Assembly (NCBI GenBank): GCA_014898415.1
Contig: RCTD01000001.1
Span: 3,968,001 to 4,032,000, forward strand
Direction of reading: 5' to 3'
From: Stromatinia cepivora
Taxonomy: Eukaryota; Ascomycota; Leotiomycetes; Helotiales; Sclerotiniaceae
Length of the DNA: 64,000 bases
Under the pieces are notes generated by a model that was given only the letters and a program-made list of their open reading frames with translations, did no database searches and was not told where the DNA came from. The first letter of the stretch is position 1. Every line of letters starts with the position of its first letter. A program made the position numbers and the translations under genes. Below, piece by piece: positions 25,529 to 37,572 of this stretch.

Positions 25529-25725
25529 TACGGCAAATTACTCTCATACCATAAAAATTTAATACATTTTACTTTTATACCATTTAGAATCTATAATAGA
25601 ATCTATAATTGAAATATAAAATCTATACTATAGATTCTAAGTGGTATGAAAGTAAAATAGCTTCAATTTTTGTGGCATGAGAGTAATTTATTTCATTTTT
25701 AGTTGTATAAAAGTAATTTGCCGTA
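25529..25725. mobile_element. 197-bp inverted-repeat MITE
   Basis: The ends TACGGCAAATTAC and GTAATTTGCCGTA are exact inverted copies, and CATCA lies directly outside both (25524-25528 and 25726-25730), suggesting a 5-bp target duplication; a TA duplication inside it is the alternative reading. The interior is also largely inverted around TAGAATCTATA, and the module ATTACTCTCATACCA / TTTTACTTTTATACCA repeats within each arm. There is no coding capacity. Confidence 0.75.
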
Positions 25726-25730
25726 CATCA

Positions 25731-26356
25731 AATCTATACAGCTAATCCACTCCACTCAAATATCGCTTCAATAGACACCCTACCCAGCCCCCATTTCCTT
25801 CCTCTTCCTCCTTCTCATTTCCACCACCGCCCAATTTCTTCCCTCTACCGCATCCTCGAATCATACAACTCTGTGCCATCCAATTCTCATCTCATTTTTC
25901 TACAACCTTGCATACAATTTCATGTCTGCATACGAATATAATGATTTTACTTTTTTCTTCTTAAGAATCGTTTATTCAATTCTCAACGAATAACTGACAC
26001 CTTCCCTCGATTCCATCCACGAATTTAGACTTAAGCAACAACTTCAAGTCAGCCACACCCTTCTCCAAAGCGTCGTTTCAACCTAAAGTCTTATTGTAAG
26101 AATCATGATATTGATTTCTTCCATCCCCAATAACTTAACTGCATATCCATTAGTGGTATAGTGTAAGTTTCGTTTCAATCACCGGCCAACCATGATATAA
26201 TGATCCAGTCCAACGCCATATAAAAATGCAATGATTCCTCTCCGCCTTGCATTCCGTCTAACAATCAATGATCCCTAAATCAACCTCGATATCAACGAAA
26301 CCTCACTGTCTTATTGTATTCATCGTTCCTGGCCCTCGCGCAGTGAACGTACTACC
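25731..26356. other. Downstream region of the exportin-t gene
   Basis: C/T-rich patches and AT stretches, no gene; likely contains the 3' UTR and terminator of the minus-strand LOS1 gene. A tRNA-like 20-mer at 26146-26165 is discussed under rejected items. Confidence 0.4.
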
Positions 26357-29300
26357 TTAAGCCCTCCCTTTCAACCAATTCTGCAAAAATGTCGCCAACC
26401 CCTTTCTTTCCGGACTCTCCACCATACTCTTAATAAATCCGCTACCATCAACACCCATACTTGGAAAGAAACTGCCTTGCAAATGCTCCACAAACATATT
26501 TCCCGTCTTCATATAAATCACCTGTTCCAACCCCGCTAATTCATTCAACACGCTCTTGGATTGCGCATCAACCATTGGTCTGAAGTGTGGTTCGCAAAGA
26601 ACTTCCCAACAAACTGGGTGGAAACGTTCGATTAGGAAGGAATCAAAACCGGGAAATGTAGGTTGAGGGGGGACAGATGAGGTTATGGGTTGGCCTGGGG
26701 TAGCGATTGTTGGGCCACCCCAGAGCTCTGCCATCTTTGTCATTACGTTAAAGGCGATTTTGCTGGCCGCAAGATTGCTATTTTCGTTTGTGACAGTTTT
26801 CGCTAATGTTGTAACTGACTGAATAAGGGGATCGAAGAAAGCTTGATTCTGCTCACTGACGAGTACAGAACCGAGCTCATTATTTAGGATCACCGTTACA
26901 AAGGACAAATATTCCCTTCGTAGTTCGGCGAGTTGAATTCCATCGTCTGTTCCCGTAACTGGCTCACTTAAGCTAGCGAAAACTCGTTGGAAAAGTGGTG
27001 TGAGTAGGGAGTTTAGAACTTCATGGATGTCCTTTTTGAATCCAAATACCACTTGATCCAATAATCGTAAGAACATGCCTATTTCTTCTTTGGAAGAACT
27101 TTGCGACAACAAGCCATCGATCCATCTTGGAAGGAGGGGTAACATCGCAACTCCCATGACTCCCATAAGTCTAGAGAATGAAGACCTTGCTGCATTACGG
27201 ATTTCAAAAGAGGATTTAAGTGCCTCGAGTGCAAACAAAATTGCTTCTGCGGCACGGCTAAATTCAATAGTTATTTCCTTTACAGGTGCTTGTCCAGCCC
27301 TTTTCCCTTCCCCAGGAGACCAGTCAGAGAATCCATGGGCTAATGATCCAAGAGCAAAAATAATATGATGGATTTGCAGAATAGCTTGTGCGTTGCCTGA
27401 CTTGGCTTGCTCTAAATGTCGCTCAATGTCGGAGAATAATGGACCCATGATTGTTCTTGCATAAATAGCCTGCTTCTCTATCGGAGTCGAGGTTGTGGAA
27501 GAAATACAACCAATTGCCTCATAAAGATTAAGTTGAGCATTAAATGCCACGTCTGCCGCGTCATGACTGCCGTCTTCTGATGACATATCATCGTCACTTT
27601 CCTTTGGGACTTCTGCCTTTAAAGGAAGGAGATCACTGATTGACTGGATGATAGTCTCCGCAACATTACCAACTTGACCTCTCAAGTGTTTCACGAATCG
27701 GTGGAATAGATACCACGAGCGTATCCTGACTCGTGAATGACTATGGTGCACAAAACTAACGAATTGTTCGAGAACCTGAGGAATATATTGGGTTTGGTTC
27801 TCGAAAAATGAACAGTATCGGACGCAAATTTCCATATACTGAAGGGAAATAGCGGGATGATTGAACGAAGCGATGCCTATATACTATTAGTCGCTTTTCT
27901 TGTAAAGGTGCCTTGAACAATCTTACCAGATTCGACCATTTTGGACATCATGACGATCAAACGTTCGGCTGCTATACTAGATGGCTGGCTCTTGGCATAA
28001 AGTCCACCATTCACGAGTGTAAGTTCTCCAAAAAGGTACATCTCGTGTAGCGCAAGGTCTAGATCACGCCAGTCTATTTGACCATTTTGTTGATCAAGTC
28101 TCTGGAACGTATTTCCAATCACATTACTCAAAACATCAACATATAAAGCTTCATCAACTGCAGCGATAGTCTTTTGAAGGACCTGTAATCGTTTCCGAAG
28201 CTCTTGAAACTCCGCCTCGTCTGTTAATTCATCCTCATCGGCATAGGAAGAAGTGTCATCGTATCTCATTTTTTGAATTATTGCATTGAGTATCGGTGTC
28301 AACATGGCTGAATATGCAGGTGGCAGTGGTTGTGCTTTGCGTAAAAACGTGTTAAGTTCTGTGAGGGATGGTATAACAGTTGCGCATATCTCGTCGTACT
28401 CATCCGAGAAAAATCTGAGTAAGAGTGGAAGGAAGGTTTGCAATAATTGCTCTGCTTGTGCCCGTACTTCGGGTTCAACTTTAGTATCTTCAAGGATTTT
28501 AACGAGATCGGAGACGACATTGTTGACAAGTTTTGCAACCGCTTCTGCAAGATCGGTGTCATAGCTGGAAGTGTTCCGTAAATCGTGTAAGGCGGGACTG
28601 GCAATAAGTTGCGAGACAACTTCTCCAAGGTTCAAGAACAAAATCATTCCTATCTTGTCCGAAGGCTTCATTTTCTTAGCCACAATCTCCGTAAAGCAGT
28701 CTATGGCAGCATCCTTGACTTTGTCCTCGCCACCGTTGGGGTTTCGTCCAACCAATGGAAATAACAAATTCAAGACATCCTGGTTTACGACCAAAGAGAT
28801 ATCGATCCAAGAGACCCATTTTCCAATAACCTTCAACGTCATTTCAACAATAGCATCGTTGTTGCCTTGCCAGTATGTGAGGATTTGTTGGAAAGAACCT
28901 GCTACTGTTTGTACATCTCGGGCACGCACAAGATCCTTCAGCTCAACATTTCGCTTTGTCTCCCCTCCTGCCCTAGCTATCATCAAATCGGCAATCTCGT
29001 CATGGATCGAGCTGAGAAGCCGCAGATATAATACAACCCCGGAAATGTTATCCACAGATCCGTTTTGATGGCCAGTGAAGCTCAAGAAATCCCTTATGAA
29101 ACTTTCCCAGCCCGCCTTGTATAATGATGAGAACAGAAATGTCAAGGTTTGTGTGAGTTTATTCTGTAAAGCAGGAGGATCGACTTCGTTTCCAGAGGCA
29201 TATGTTCTCCTAACATAGTCATGAAGCTGTTCCTTGAGCCCACCCAAGCTCTGATCGTCTATATGTTGAGTTTGGATCGCATTATTGACTATATCCAAAG

Positions 29301-29596
29301 AAACCAACCTTACAACTTCGGCAGCTTTGGGATCTCTGGTGAAGAGATTAAGGCATGCTTGTAGACTCGAGCTGTCGCCCCGTACTTGGGTGAGATATTG
29401 AACTGCTTGCTCTTTTAGATTTTGGTTAGATCGAGGGTCCCATGCGATTTCAATGGCTTTCTCAATCTATAAAATGAATGATAGATCAGTACAAATGTTC
29501 CATCACATGTATCAGAACTTCCATTCTCGAGCGTTACCCCCGCCAGCACAGAACTTCCGGGAAGCGGTGTATCAAAGAACATACCTGGGCGTCCAT
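26357..29596 (-). CDS. LOS1: Exportin-T (tRNA exportin, LOS1/Xpo-t)
   Basis: Three exons on the minus strand (29596-29585, 29466-27927, 27876-26357) total 3072 nt, giving 1023 residues, the usual size for fungal Los1. The first exon encodes only Met-Asp-Ala-Gln and was found by reading back to a GT donor; it joins to IEKAIEIAWDPRSNQ, the conserved start of the family. The protein is a continuous array of HEAT-like helical repeats with an Xpo1-like region in the first third and the well-conserved junction MVESGIASF...PAISLQYMEICVRYCSFFE around the second intron. It is a karyopherin-beta that carries mature tRNA out of the nucleus with Ran-GTP. No damage is seen. It stands alone between a transposon-rich island and a long intergenic region. 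Confidence 0.93.
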
Positions 29597-31412
29597 AACT
29601 GCTGTATTCCCAAGAACTGAAGCTTGAGGTTACAGCAGACAGAAAGGTATAGGAAGTTCAAATGATCCACAATTATCGTAAATTTGAAAAATCTAAAGTG
29701 GAATACTGATTTGATGATTATTTAATAAAATAATTTAAGTGGGTAAATCGTTGGTAATTTGAAGTAATAATAATCTCATTTTTGCTGAATTCGGATTAGA
29801 ATTCTTCCTTAAAGTGAATGTTGGTGAATCTGCTTCAGAAAACCGCAGCTTCCTAAACATGGCCGCTGTATTATCGCTGCTCATGCGGCCGCTAGCGCCT
29901 GATCCCTGCATACTTCTGCATATATCCAATACTACTTTCTGATCCCTTTTGAATTTTTCCTACAACTCTTCATTTTCTCTCTCTATCCATTGTTTTAGGT
30001 ATTGTTGCTGTTAAGCAAATTGCCAATATATCTCTTCCCTACCTAATTGCCGGTTTCACCACCCTCAAATTTCCTTTTTAGAACTTCGGCTGGCATTTTG
30101 ATTTGCCCTTGGTTTTAGTGAGTTTGATCTTGTTCTCTATCTGCAAACATACGATTGTACCCCCTTGCTAATTATCCACGTCCAGCTAAACTCGGCGTCG
30201 CTGATGTTGCTCGAAAGCTGGTTATCAATATAGCATTCGTCGCAATCCTTATCATCATCACCGGATACCCAATCGACTTTACCTCTTGAACACGCTTCCT
30301 TGCTTTTTGTCTGCAACGTCCCAGTTTTCCGCCATCCCCGAAATCCTGTTCATATCAATATAGGAAATTCTTATTGGGCTTCGCTTCGAATTCCCCCCAA
30401 CAATCTTAACAAGCTGGTGTGGAAAGTCCAAAATTAGGGAATTGGCTAGGGATTGTGCCACAGCAAAGGGGAATGATGTAGATCTCTAGGATTCTTGCTA
30501 TCACGATGAAAGCAGTTCCGTGATTTATGTGGCATTGCAACAAAGTGACGGCACATGGGCTCAGCTTGCATAGCTAACTATGTTCGAATTTCATAGGTTT
30601 AGAATGTCATTCACTTTCCTCTCTTCATCCGTGGGCCATTGACATCTAACTGTTATGTCGTCTGGAAAATGACGGTATTGCAGATGCCAAATGCTTCCCT
30701 GGGTTGAAGATATGGTGGAACTGGATCGATGACTGGATTTAATTAGTTTCGGATTGAGCTCTTAATAGAAACGCGAAACTCGTTGACCAGTCAGCTTCTT
30801 GCAGACGACGAGCTCGGCCCTGTTCCCATTCAGAAGATCGGCGGTAGAAAATATGGACGGGTAATTCCAAGAAAAATGAGGCGTGGATTTGAGGTTGATT
30901 TCATATACTGGGATGTGAGAATCAACCCAAATGATAGGAGATCGACCTCCAATCATCCCACTCATCCTCCGGGAGATTGCGCGTTCTTTACCCTTCATCA
31001 TACTATTTCCCTTTATAACTTTGGTGGACACAATGGACATCAATCAGGTAGGAGCTGAATAGGAGCTAAGCAGGAGGTTTCGATGAACGTTTGGGAATAA
31101 TGGAGGTAGCAAGGTATAGAATCTTGCAATTGCATTATGCAGCATGCTAACTTCATTTGCTACAGGTTTTACGGAAAGCACGGCAGCTTAAGGATGAGAG
31201 CTGGTCCGGCTGAATATGTTTTCCACAAATCGAGGCTTCTTTAATAGCGGCTTTTGGTGGTAGGGATGGGAGAGAGATTGTGTATATAAAGGAAATATCA
31301 GGTACTGAGTTAGGAAAACAGAAACTCTAAGACCACAATTTCAAATTTCCTTTCACTTTTACAAATATTTCCTCCAAAAATGAATTCCTTGAAAATCATC
31401 CCTTAAAATTAT
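29597..31412. other. Intergenic 1.8 kb, no recognised gene
   Basis: Open stretches on both strands (29735-29929, 30279-30461, 30762-31058) are short, overlap antisense and match nothing I know. The first few hundred bases should contain the LOS1 promoter. Confidence 0.4.
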
Positions 31413-32143
31413 ATGCCGACAAAACGATTGCCCAACAAGAAAAAACTACATCTCCAAAAATCGACGAAACCTGATATTCAGGTTCAGAAATCTATTGATC
31501 CAGACCAATGCGCTACTTGAACAGAAGGAATATCCGAGCAACCTGAATATAAAGGTAAATCGAAGTTACAAAACCGAAGAGACAGGAGATGAACTGGTAT
31601 TTAAAGCAGAGAATGACATTCATGATTCTGATATCAATTCGCTTTTCAGATGCCCCAAATCTGCCCTTGCTAGGCTTGATCGTATTGTTGAAGCGCCGAT
31701 TAAACCTTGTCTGGCAGTAGTTAACAACAGAGACGCACGAGACGTGAAAACAGTCTACAATGGTCTAGCAGTGGAGCAGGAGTTAGCGTCAACTCCAAGG
31801 TCTACGGAGAACAAGATGCTTATCGCCAAGGGTATGTATAGACTAAAACGAAAATCAAGTATGAGAGAACAAGGTTGGAATTATTTCTCTTTTCCTGAGT
31901 AGATTTTAACAAACTGTAGGAATTCTATTGCTTAACGATGGTAGGATCCAGAAGTCCTCCTACGAGAGTGATTTAGGAAGTATATTCGAGAATCATCAAT
32001 TGAAAAGGTCAAGATCTGGATCCACTTCCTATAGCCTAGGTATGTTGTGTATTTGTATTTATAACATAATAAGATTCGGAGAGCTCGGAAATGACATTTG
32101 TTTAGATACGTCGATCGATTTGAACGACACCGATACTTCTTGA
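31413..32143 (+). pseudogene. Unidentified hydrophilic ORF, frame-shifted or multi-exon
   Basis: An ATG at 31413 opens a Lys-rich frame that stops at about 31520. A second frame is open from 31495 to an excellent GT donor (GTATGT, 31832). After a plausible intron ending ACTGTAG (31919) the frame continues with a Ser/Arg-rich segment to TGA at 32143, optionally with another 66-nt in-frame intron (donor GTATGT near 32040). The two upstream frames cannot be joined with a normal intron, so this is either a start I have missed or a broken gene. The product would be polar, without signal peptide or membrane segment. Family not recognised. Confidence 0.3.
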
Positions 32144-33135
32144 ATTGTGAATTCTAAGGACGGGGATCTGATGTTTAAAAGGCCACCTCGTCACAGTCTG
32201 CGGAATTTACCACGAGCATCTGCATCATGTCGTGGCCTTCAAATTCACCTTTCAGCTATTAGCTCGTAAGTTTATGCATGGTCTGAAGCCTTTTGAGATG
32301 TGTAGCTATAGAAAAGAGAGCGGTGTAGACTACATTGTTCAATTTTTTTTATGGGGATGATGTTTCCCATGGTGGCATTCTTTCACTGCTTGATGAGAGC
32401 AGGGATAGGATCCATTGTTACTATACGGTCATTAGAAATTTTCAATGATATCATTTATAAACTTCTCTCCAAAATTAATTCTTTTATATATTGATTTATT
32501 TAAAAAAAATTTAGAATAAGTAGATTTATAATACTACTCTTGTACAAAGGTGCGGGCAGATAGATTTATATAATATTAATATTTCAGACTAACTAGAGTA
32601 TAGATATATATATAAATGGGCCCCCCACTTTATACATAACCGAGGGCTACGCCCTCCTAGCGCTCACGGGGCCGCGGCCCCGTAATATCTTGATTAGTAT
32701 ATCTTTTTAAATTTTTCTATAATAAAGATTGCATTTTCTTTTATACAATATTTATTGATTATTAAAAAACTTTTTTTATTATATTATATTCTTTAAATAA
32801 AATTTTATTTATTTTATTTATTTATATTTATTAATAAATTAGACTGAGATTATTTATGAAATAAAACCGGACCGTGAATCCCATCTAATGGTGAACTACT
32901 TGATCAAACAACCATCTTAAACCACCACACTATATATACAGATAACGATCAACTAGCTCATTCTTTCTTGATTTCTCGTGGTTCTAAGTCTGATCAAACC
33001 ATCAGATACATAAGCTAGACAATCCTCCAAAGTACCTGAACAGCATTTCGTTGATTCAAAGGAGTTTCTGCTCCTCTTCAAGGCTACGCAACGTTCATCT
33101 ACTTTTGCACTCCTTATAATTAATGCTATCTCAAG
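32144..33135. other. Intergenic with AT-rich patch and embedded GC palindromes
   Basis: 32440-32870 is AT-rich, like the decayed repeats elsewhere, except for a GC-rich insert around 32618-32683. The 33 nt and more before 33136 are leader sequence for the glucan lyase gene. Confidence 0.5.
32641..32683. repeat. Two adjacent GC-rich palindromes
   Basis: A stem GAGGGC/GCCCTC with a 3-nt loop (32642-32656) is followed by a perfect 18-bp palindrome, ACGGGGCCGCGGCCCCGT (32666-32683). A GGGCCCCCC run lies just before (32618-32626). The surroundings are almost purely A/T. The arrangement resembles mobile double-hairpin or GC-cluster elements known from fungal mitochondrial genomes, but that origin is only a guess. 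Confidence 0.6.
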
Positions 33136-36100
33136 ATGAACCCGTTGCATACTCCTAAAACTACCTCGGACCCTACGTTGACAGATGCAGAGTATTGGAA
33201 GACGCAAGACCCATATATCTTCCAGCCTGCTGAATGGTTCTTCAAAGATGTTGAAAATGGCAACCCCACGCAGCCGCAATCAGTTTCTTTGAACTTGGAT
33301 GACCAAATGGTTGAAAAAATGCCCAATCCTGTCTCTAGTCATGGACGCATCTTCCGCTTCAACGACAAACTGGGATTTCTACTCGTTCAGTTTATGCGAC
33401 CACAAGTATGGCGCCTGCAATTTCACAGTACGAACGAATCACCCGCCGATTTTTCCGACTACAACACTAGAAACATTGTTCAAGACACGCTCACGAGGAC
33501 CATCGAGATTCTGGACAATGCCGAAGGAATCTCATGGTGCGTGGAACTAAAGGAGCCAAATGAGAGGTATTATGTTCTTCAATCAGTCTTGAAATCGACG
33601 TCAAAGGATAATTCGTTTCGGAAGGTTCTGGTTCAACTCTGGATTCATCGTGATCCGTTCAAGATCACTGCCATCCGGGCAATCAGAGCTGAAGGTGCTT
33701 ACACGCAGCTTCCAAATTTCCTTACTGCAGTAGCGAGGGATCCAGAAGTAGCAAGGGAGCTATCAATTGAAGCACCTCCAGGTTCACGAATTGCAATCAT
33801 CTGGCAAACAAAGGACTGTCCTTTGCAGTGGCTAGGGAATAATGCGACTATTTTGGCTGTAGAGAAGCCGCTAAACGCCAAGTACACGGGATTTGGTGAA
33901 CAAGGCGGACGCACAATGTTCAAAGACAAAGTTTTCATGAATTATTTCAGTGAGTGATGTCTAACTAGAGCATGATGGTGACGAGCTAACCTGTCTGAAC
34001 CAGATTTTGACAATATGCGCTATAATAATGTTTATGGCGATGGGCCTTATTCAGATAGCGAACCGCTTTACCACTCCGAGCCCTACTGGATAGAAATGAA
34101 TGCGCATCCGGGGGCACAGTCGCAACTGGCGACATTTATTGACAACTATTCCGATGTCAAAGTGGATCTTGGCTTAGTTGATTCCACGCAGGTCCGTGTT
34201 GCCACCAGATTCAACGGTTTTCGGTGCATTCTCATTGCTGGTGATGATGTTGCACAGATCATTCGTTCATACACCTCACTCATTGGAAAACCACAGCTAA
34301 AGCCGCGCTTCGTGCTTGGTTACCACCAAGGATGTTACGGGTACGATACCAAGAGGAAAGTACAAGATGCGGTAGACAAATATAGGGCATATAAGATCCC
34401 CTTGGATGGAATGCACATTGATGTTGACATGCAGCGTGATTATCGCACCTTCACTATCGACACTACCGACGATAAATTCCCAAAACCCGACGAAATGTTT
34501 GACCGACTTAGAAAGCAAGGCGTGAAATGTAGTACAAATATCACACCAATCATCAGTTCTCGTCCTATCCCCGCAGAACCATACACGACATTTGATGAAG
34601 GTTTGGAAAAGAAATACTTTGTCCTTGATCGCCGCGACATCGACCCGTCGGCTCCCACGTCCGGGCAGCAAGTTTCGCTCAATTTTGGCGGGGGAAATCG
34701 CTACTTCAAAAACCCAAATCTAGAGAGTAGTCTCCCAAGGTATGATCCTCCGGATGATTATAGGCTTCAAGACTATTTCAATACTGGTAAACCATTCCGT
34801 GGTGGGGTTGACTATGGTGACCATAGGGGCACTCCCGGTCACTATCCAAACCTAAATCATAAGGACGTCCGGATATGGTGGGGAAAGCAATACGAATATC
34901 TCTTTAAGATGGGACTTGAATTTGTTTGGCAAGATATGACTTCGCCTTGTATGGCAGAAGGTTTTGGTGATATGAAATCGTAAGGAATCCTTCCATCTTT
35001 CTCTTGCACCATTAGTTGACACTAACATGTGTAAAAAGGTGGCCATTCCGATTACTTCTTGATTCAGATGGGTGGAACGGAGACCCGCGTGCTGCCGATA
35101 AGAAGAAAGCGATTGAAATCTGGTCGTTGTACAGCTACAACCTTCACAAGGCGACGTTTCAGGGCCTGCAAAATCTAACTAGCCGTCAAGGCAAGCGGAA
35201 TTTCATCATTGGCCGGGGTAGTTTCGCTGGCGCCCAGCGTTTTGCTGGACTTTGGACAGGTGACAATGCCTCCACCTGGGAATTTTTGGATATATCGGTA
35301 GCGCAAGTGCTTGCCCTTGGCCTTGCCGGTATGACCATTGCCGGGGCGGATGTTGGAGGTTTCGAGCCTATCGAAGGTGAACAATGGGCCGACCCAGAGC
35401 TGTTGATCCGGTGGTATTGTGCGTACAGCTTGCTTCCTTGGTTCAGAAATCACTACTCGGCCAAGAAAGGCAAGAAGCTGTTTCAGGAGCCGTACGCATA
35501 TCGAGAGTTACAGGACAAACCTGAATGGCAGCACGTGCCCGAAAAAGACCACAACATGTATTATTCCGTGTTGCCAATCTGCCGTTACATGGTGCAGTTG
35601 AGATACAGTCTGCTCCAGCTGCTCTATGATGCCATGTTTGAGAACATGATCAGTGGTCTGCCCATTGCCCGCTCCATGATTATCACCGACCCCTTCGATT
35701 CATCGCTGTATCAAGCCAACCAAGTGTACACTCGAAGCCAGTATTTGGTCCGTAACGACTTGCTTGTTGCACCACAGCTCTACAAGCAATCTAAATGCTC
35801 CGATCGCAAACTTTACCTGCCCGGCCCGGATGGTTGGTATCCTATGAATCTCCGGCCCGGAACAACCTTGGGTGGCATACTTGCTGAACCCCTTAACCCG
35901 AAAGTCAGTGGTGGCACGTACGTCTACTATGACTGCCATATTGCTCCAAAGGAAGAGCAGCTCCCATACGTGACTCCAATGTACATCCGTGAAGGCGCCA
36001 TCATTCCCCAGATTGGAGTCCGCGACAGCGTCCTTGACCGCACCCGGGACGACAAGGACGCACACGAAAATCCAATCACAATCAACGTATACCCTGGAAA

Positions 36101-36578
36101 GAACAACACGTACGATATGTACCTCGACGACGGTGTATCGAGGGAGAGTGCTCCTGATAATATCTATCTTTCCTCGCTACGTACCATGCCGCAGGAGAAG
36201 GAGGAGATACAGTCATTCAATGCATACGGTGATCGTAAGGCCAAGAGCGTCTTCCGCCATGTCAAATTTGAGCAGATAACTACAAGGCAGTTCACCGATG
36301 ACCAGCTCCGAGATACACGAAAACTCACAGTCAGCACGCCATGGTACAAATACACGGATGAGCAGGTCAAGAAGGATATCGGGCCGGAGTATCGGATTGT
36401 ATTCTGGCACGAATCGAGATGGCCAGCGGCGGAGATGGACCTAAACGCTGTCACGGTGAAGATCGAGAGTACGCACAAGGCTCGCCAGGAATTGGCTAAT
36501 GCCATCAGGGCAACTGTGGTGTGGGTGCCGGTGGATTCGAACGTCAGTGCCACGATAGAGGTCAGCTACCCTATTTAA
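33136..36578 (+). CDS. Alpha-1,4-glucan lyase (GH31 family)
   Basis: Three exons (33136-33949, 34004-34979, 35039-36578) total 3330 nt, giving 1109 residues, close to known fungal and red-algal glucan lyases (just over 1000). The GH31 architecture is clear: N-terminal beta domain, (beta/alpha)8 barrel with the nucleophile Asp582 in VWQDMT and acid/base Asp672 in GDNAST, then C-terminal beta domains with LDDGVSRES. The nucleophile box is VWQDMTSP rather than the hydrolase form DMNE, and with the HIDVDMQRDYRTF loop this marks the lyase subgroup. Lyases cut starch or glycogen from the non-reducing end to release 1,5-anhydro-D-fructose instead of glucose. No signal peptide is apparent at the N-terminus, so cytosolic action on glycogen is likely. 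It appears intact. Confidence 0.9.
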
Positions 36579-36784
36579 GCAGGTATTTTGGGGTTCGTAG
36601 ATGGGACGCCAGATTGAGGAGCGATGATCTCAAAGACTACTCCATTGAGGGTATTCTTTAAGCCAGTGAAAATTGTACCAGTATTGCCATTATCGAAAGT
36701 TGTATTTGTGGTTGCAAGAAGGGAGTCCAAAATGGAGGATATTTGGGCTACGTTGAGGGTTGGGAGATCTGGTATTACAACCAC
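36575..36784 (-). CDS. Possible fragment of a small unidentified protein
   Basis: This 69-codon minus-strand frame overlaps the last 4 nt of the glucan lyase gene tail-to-tail. Its text looks protein-like (Asn/Thr/Gly-rich with Leu/Ile heptads) and it is preceded by a possible acceptor (AATACCAG at about 36769). An upstream exon might lie in 36873-37139, where an ATG begins another frame, but no convincing join was found. It may be a decayed secreted or surface-protein gene, or chance. Confidence 0.2.
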   Translation of the reverse strand: MVVIPDLPTLNVAQISSILDSLLATTNTTFDNGNTGTIFTGLKNTLNGVVFEIIAPQSGVPSTNPKIPA

Positions 36785-37572
36785 AGAAACATTATCGATA
36801 GGGTGAAATAATTACCCTCAAAGATGGTACTTTGCAATTAGATTCCAACGTCAGCAAGATGGGGGGTTGCTATTAGGTTTGTGTCGAGAAGGATGGCTGG
36901 CTTGGGGTTTGCAACTTGCATATCGGGAATATAAGGTTATATGGGACATGATGGAAATAGGAGATTCTACGCTCGGGCCACTCACCATAATAGTTGGGAA
37001 ATTTTCTGTACAAGAAGACATCCAGACAGAGACTACTTACTATTAACGAAACTTTGGAACAAACTTTGGAGGATGGATATCGAAAAGGGTAGTAATGAAC
37101 AGGATAAGCTGGCTGAGACCGAGGTTGGAGGAACTGCATTCGAGAAGGGATGAGAAAAGTTGTTCAGAGTGTAGTGTGATCAAATTCTGAAGATAAAGAT
37201 TAAATGCCCAAAATAGATTATTGTTGAGATTTATAGATTATAGATAGTTTAGAGTTAGAGCGTTACTTTAGAGTTAGAGCGTTACTTTAGAATTAGAATG
37301 TTACTTTAGAATTAGAGCGTTAGGTTATTGTAAACCAATCTTATTTTACCCCGCATTTTAATATCGTAACTTCGGAAGTCAGGGATATAGTCTTGATTTA
37401 GCATAAAATATAAATACTATCTCATATCTCTCAAACAATACATCATTATTCTCTCCTCACCGCGAAAATAACCATACAGAAGAACAATACATCCTGGCTT
37501 TTCAAACCCGAAAATTCTAATGAATTCGAATATACGAACTCCTCAACAATACCCAATACAAAGTGATCCAAC
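36785..37572. other. Intergenic with small tandem repeat
   Basis: No gene recognised apart from the weak minus-strand frames mentioned. A 19-bp tandem array lies at 37248-37323; the remainder should hold the 3' region of the dynamin-like gene. Confidence 0.45.
37248..37323. repeat. Tandem repeat, 19-bp unit, four copies
   Basis: The unit TTTAGAGTTAGAGCGTTAC is repeated four times, with G-to-A variants (TTTAGAATTAGAATGTTAC) in the third copy. Confidence 0.85.

Noticed and set aside
26141..26175. tRNA-like A box (ATTAGTGGTATAGTG) downstream of the exportin-t gene
   Set aside because: It resembles the D-arm of a tRNA, but no anticodon stem or B box (GGTTCGA-type) follows within 100 bp; at most a decayed 5' half.
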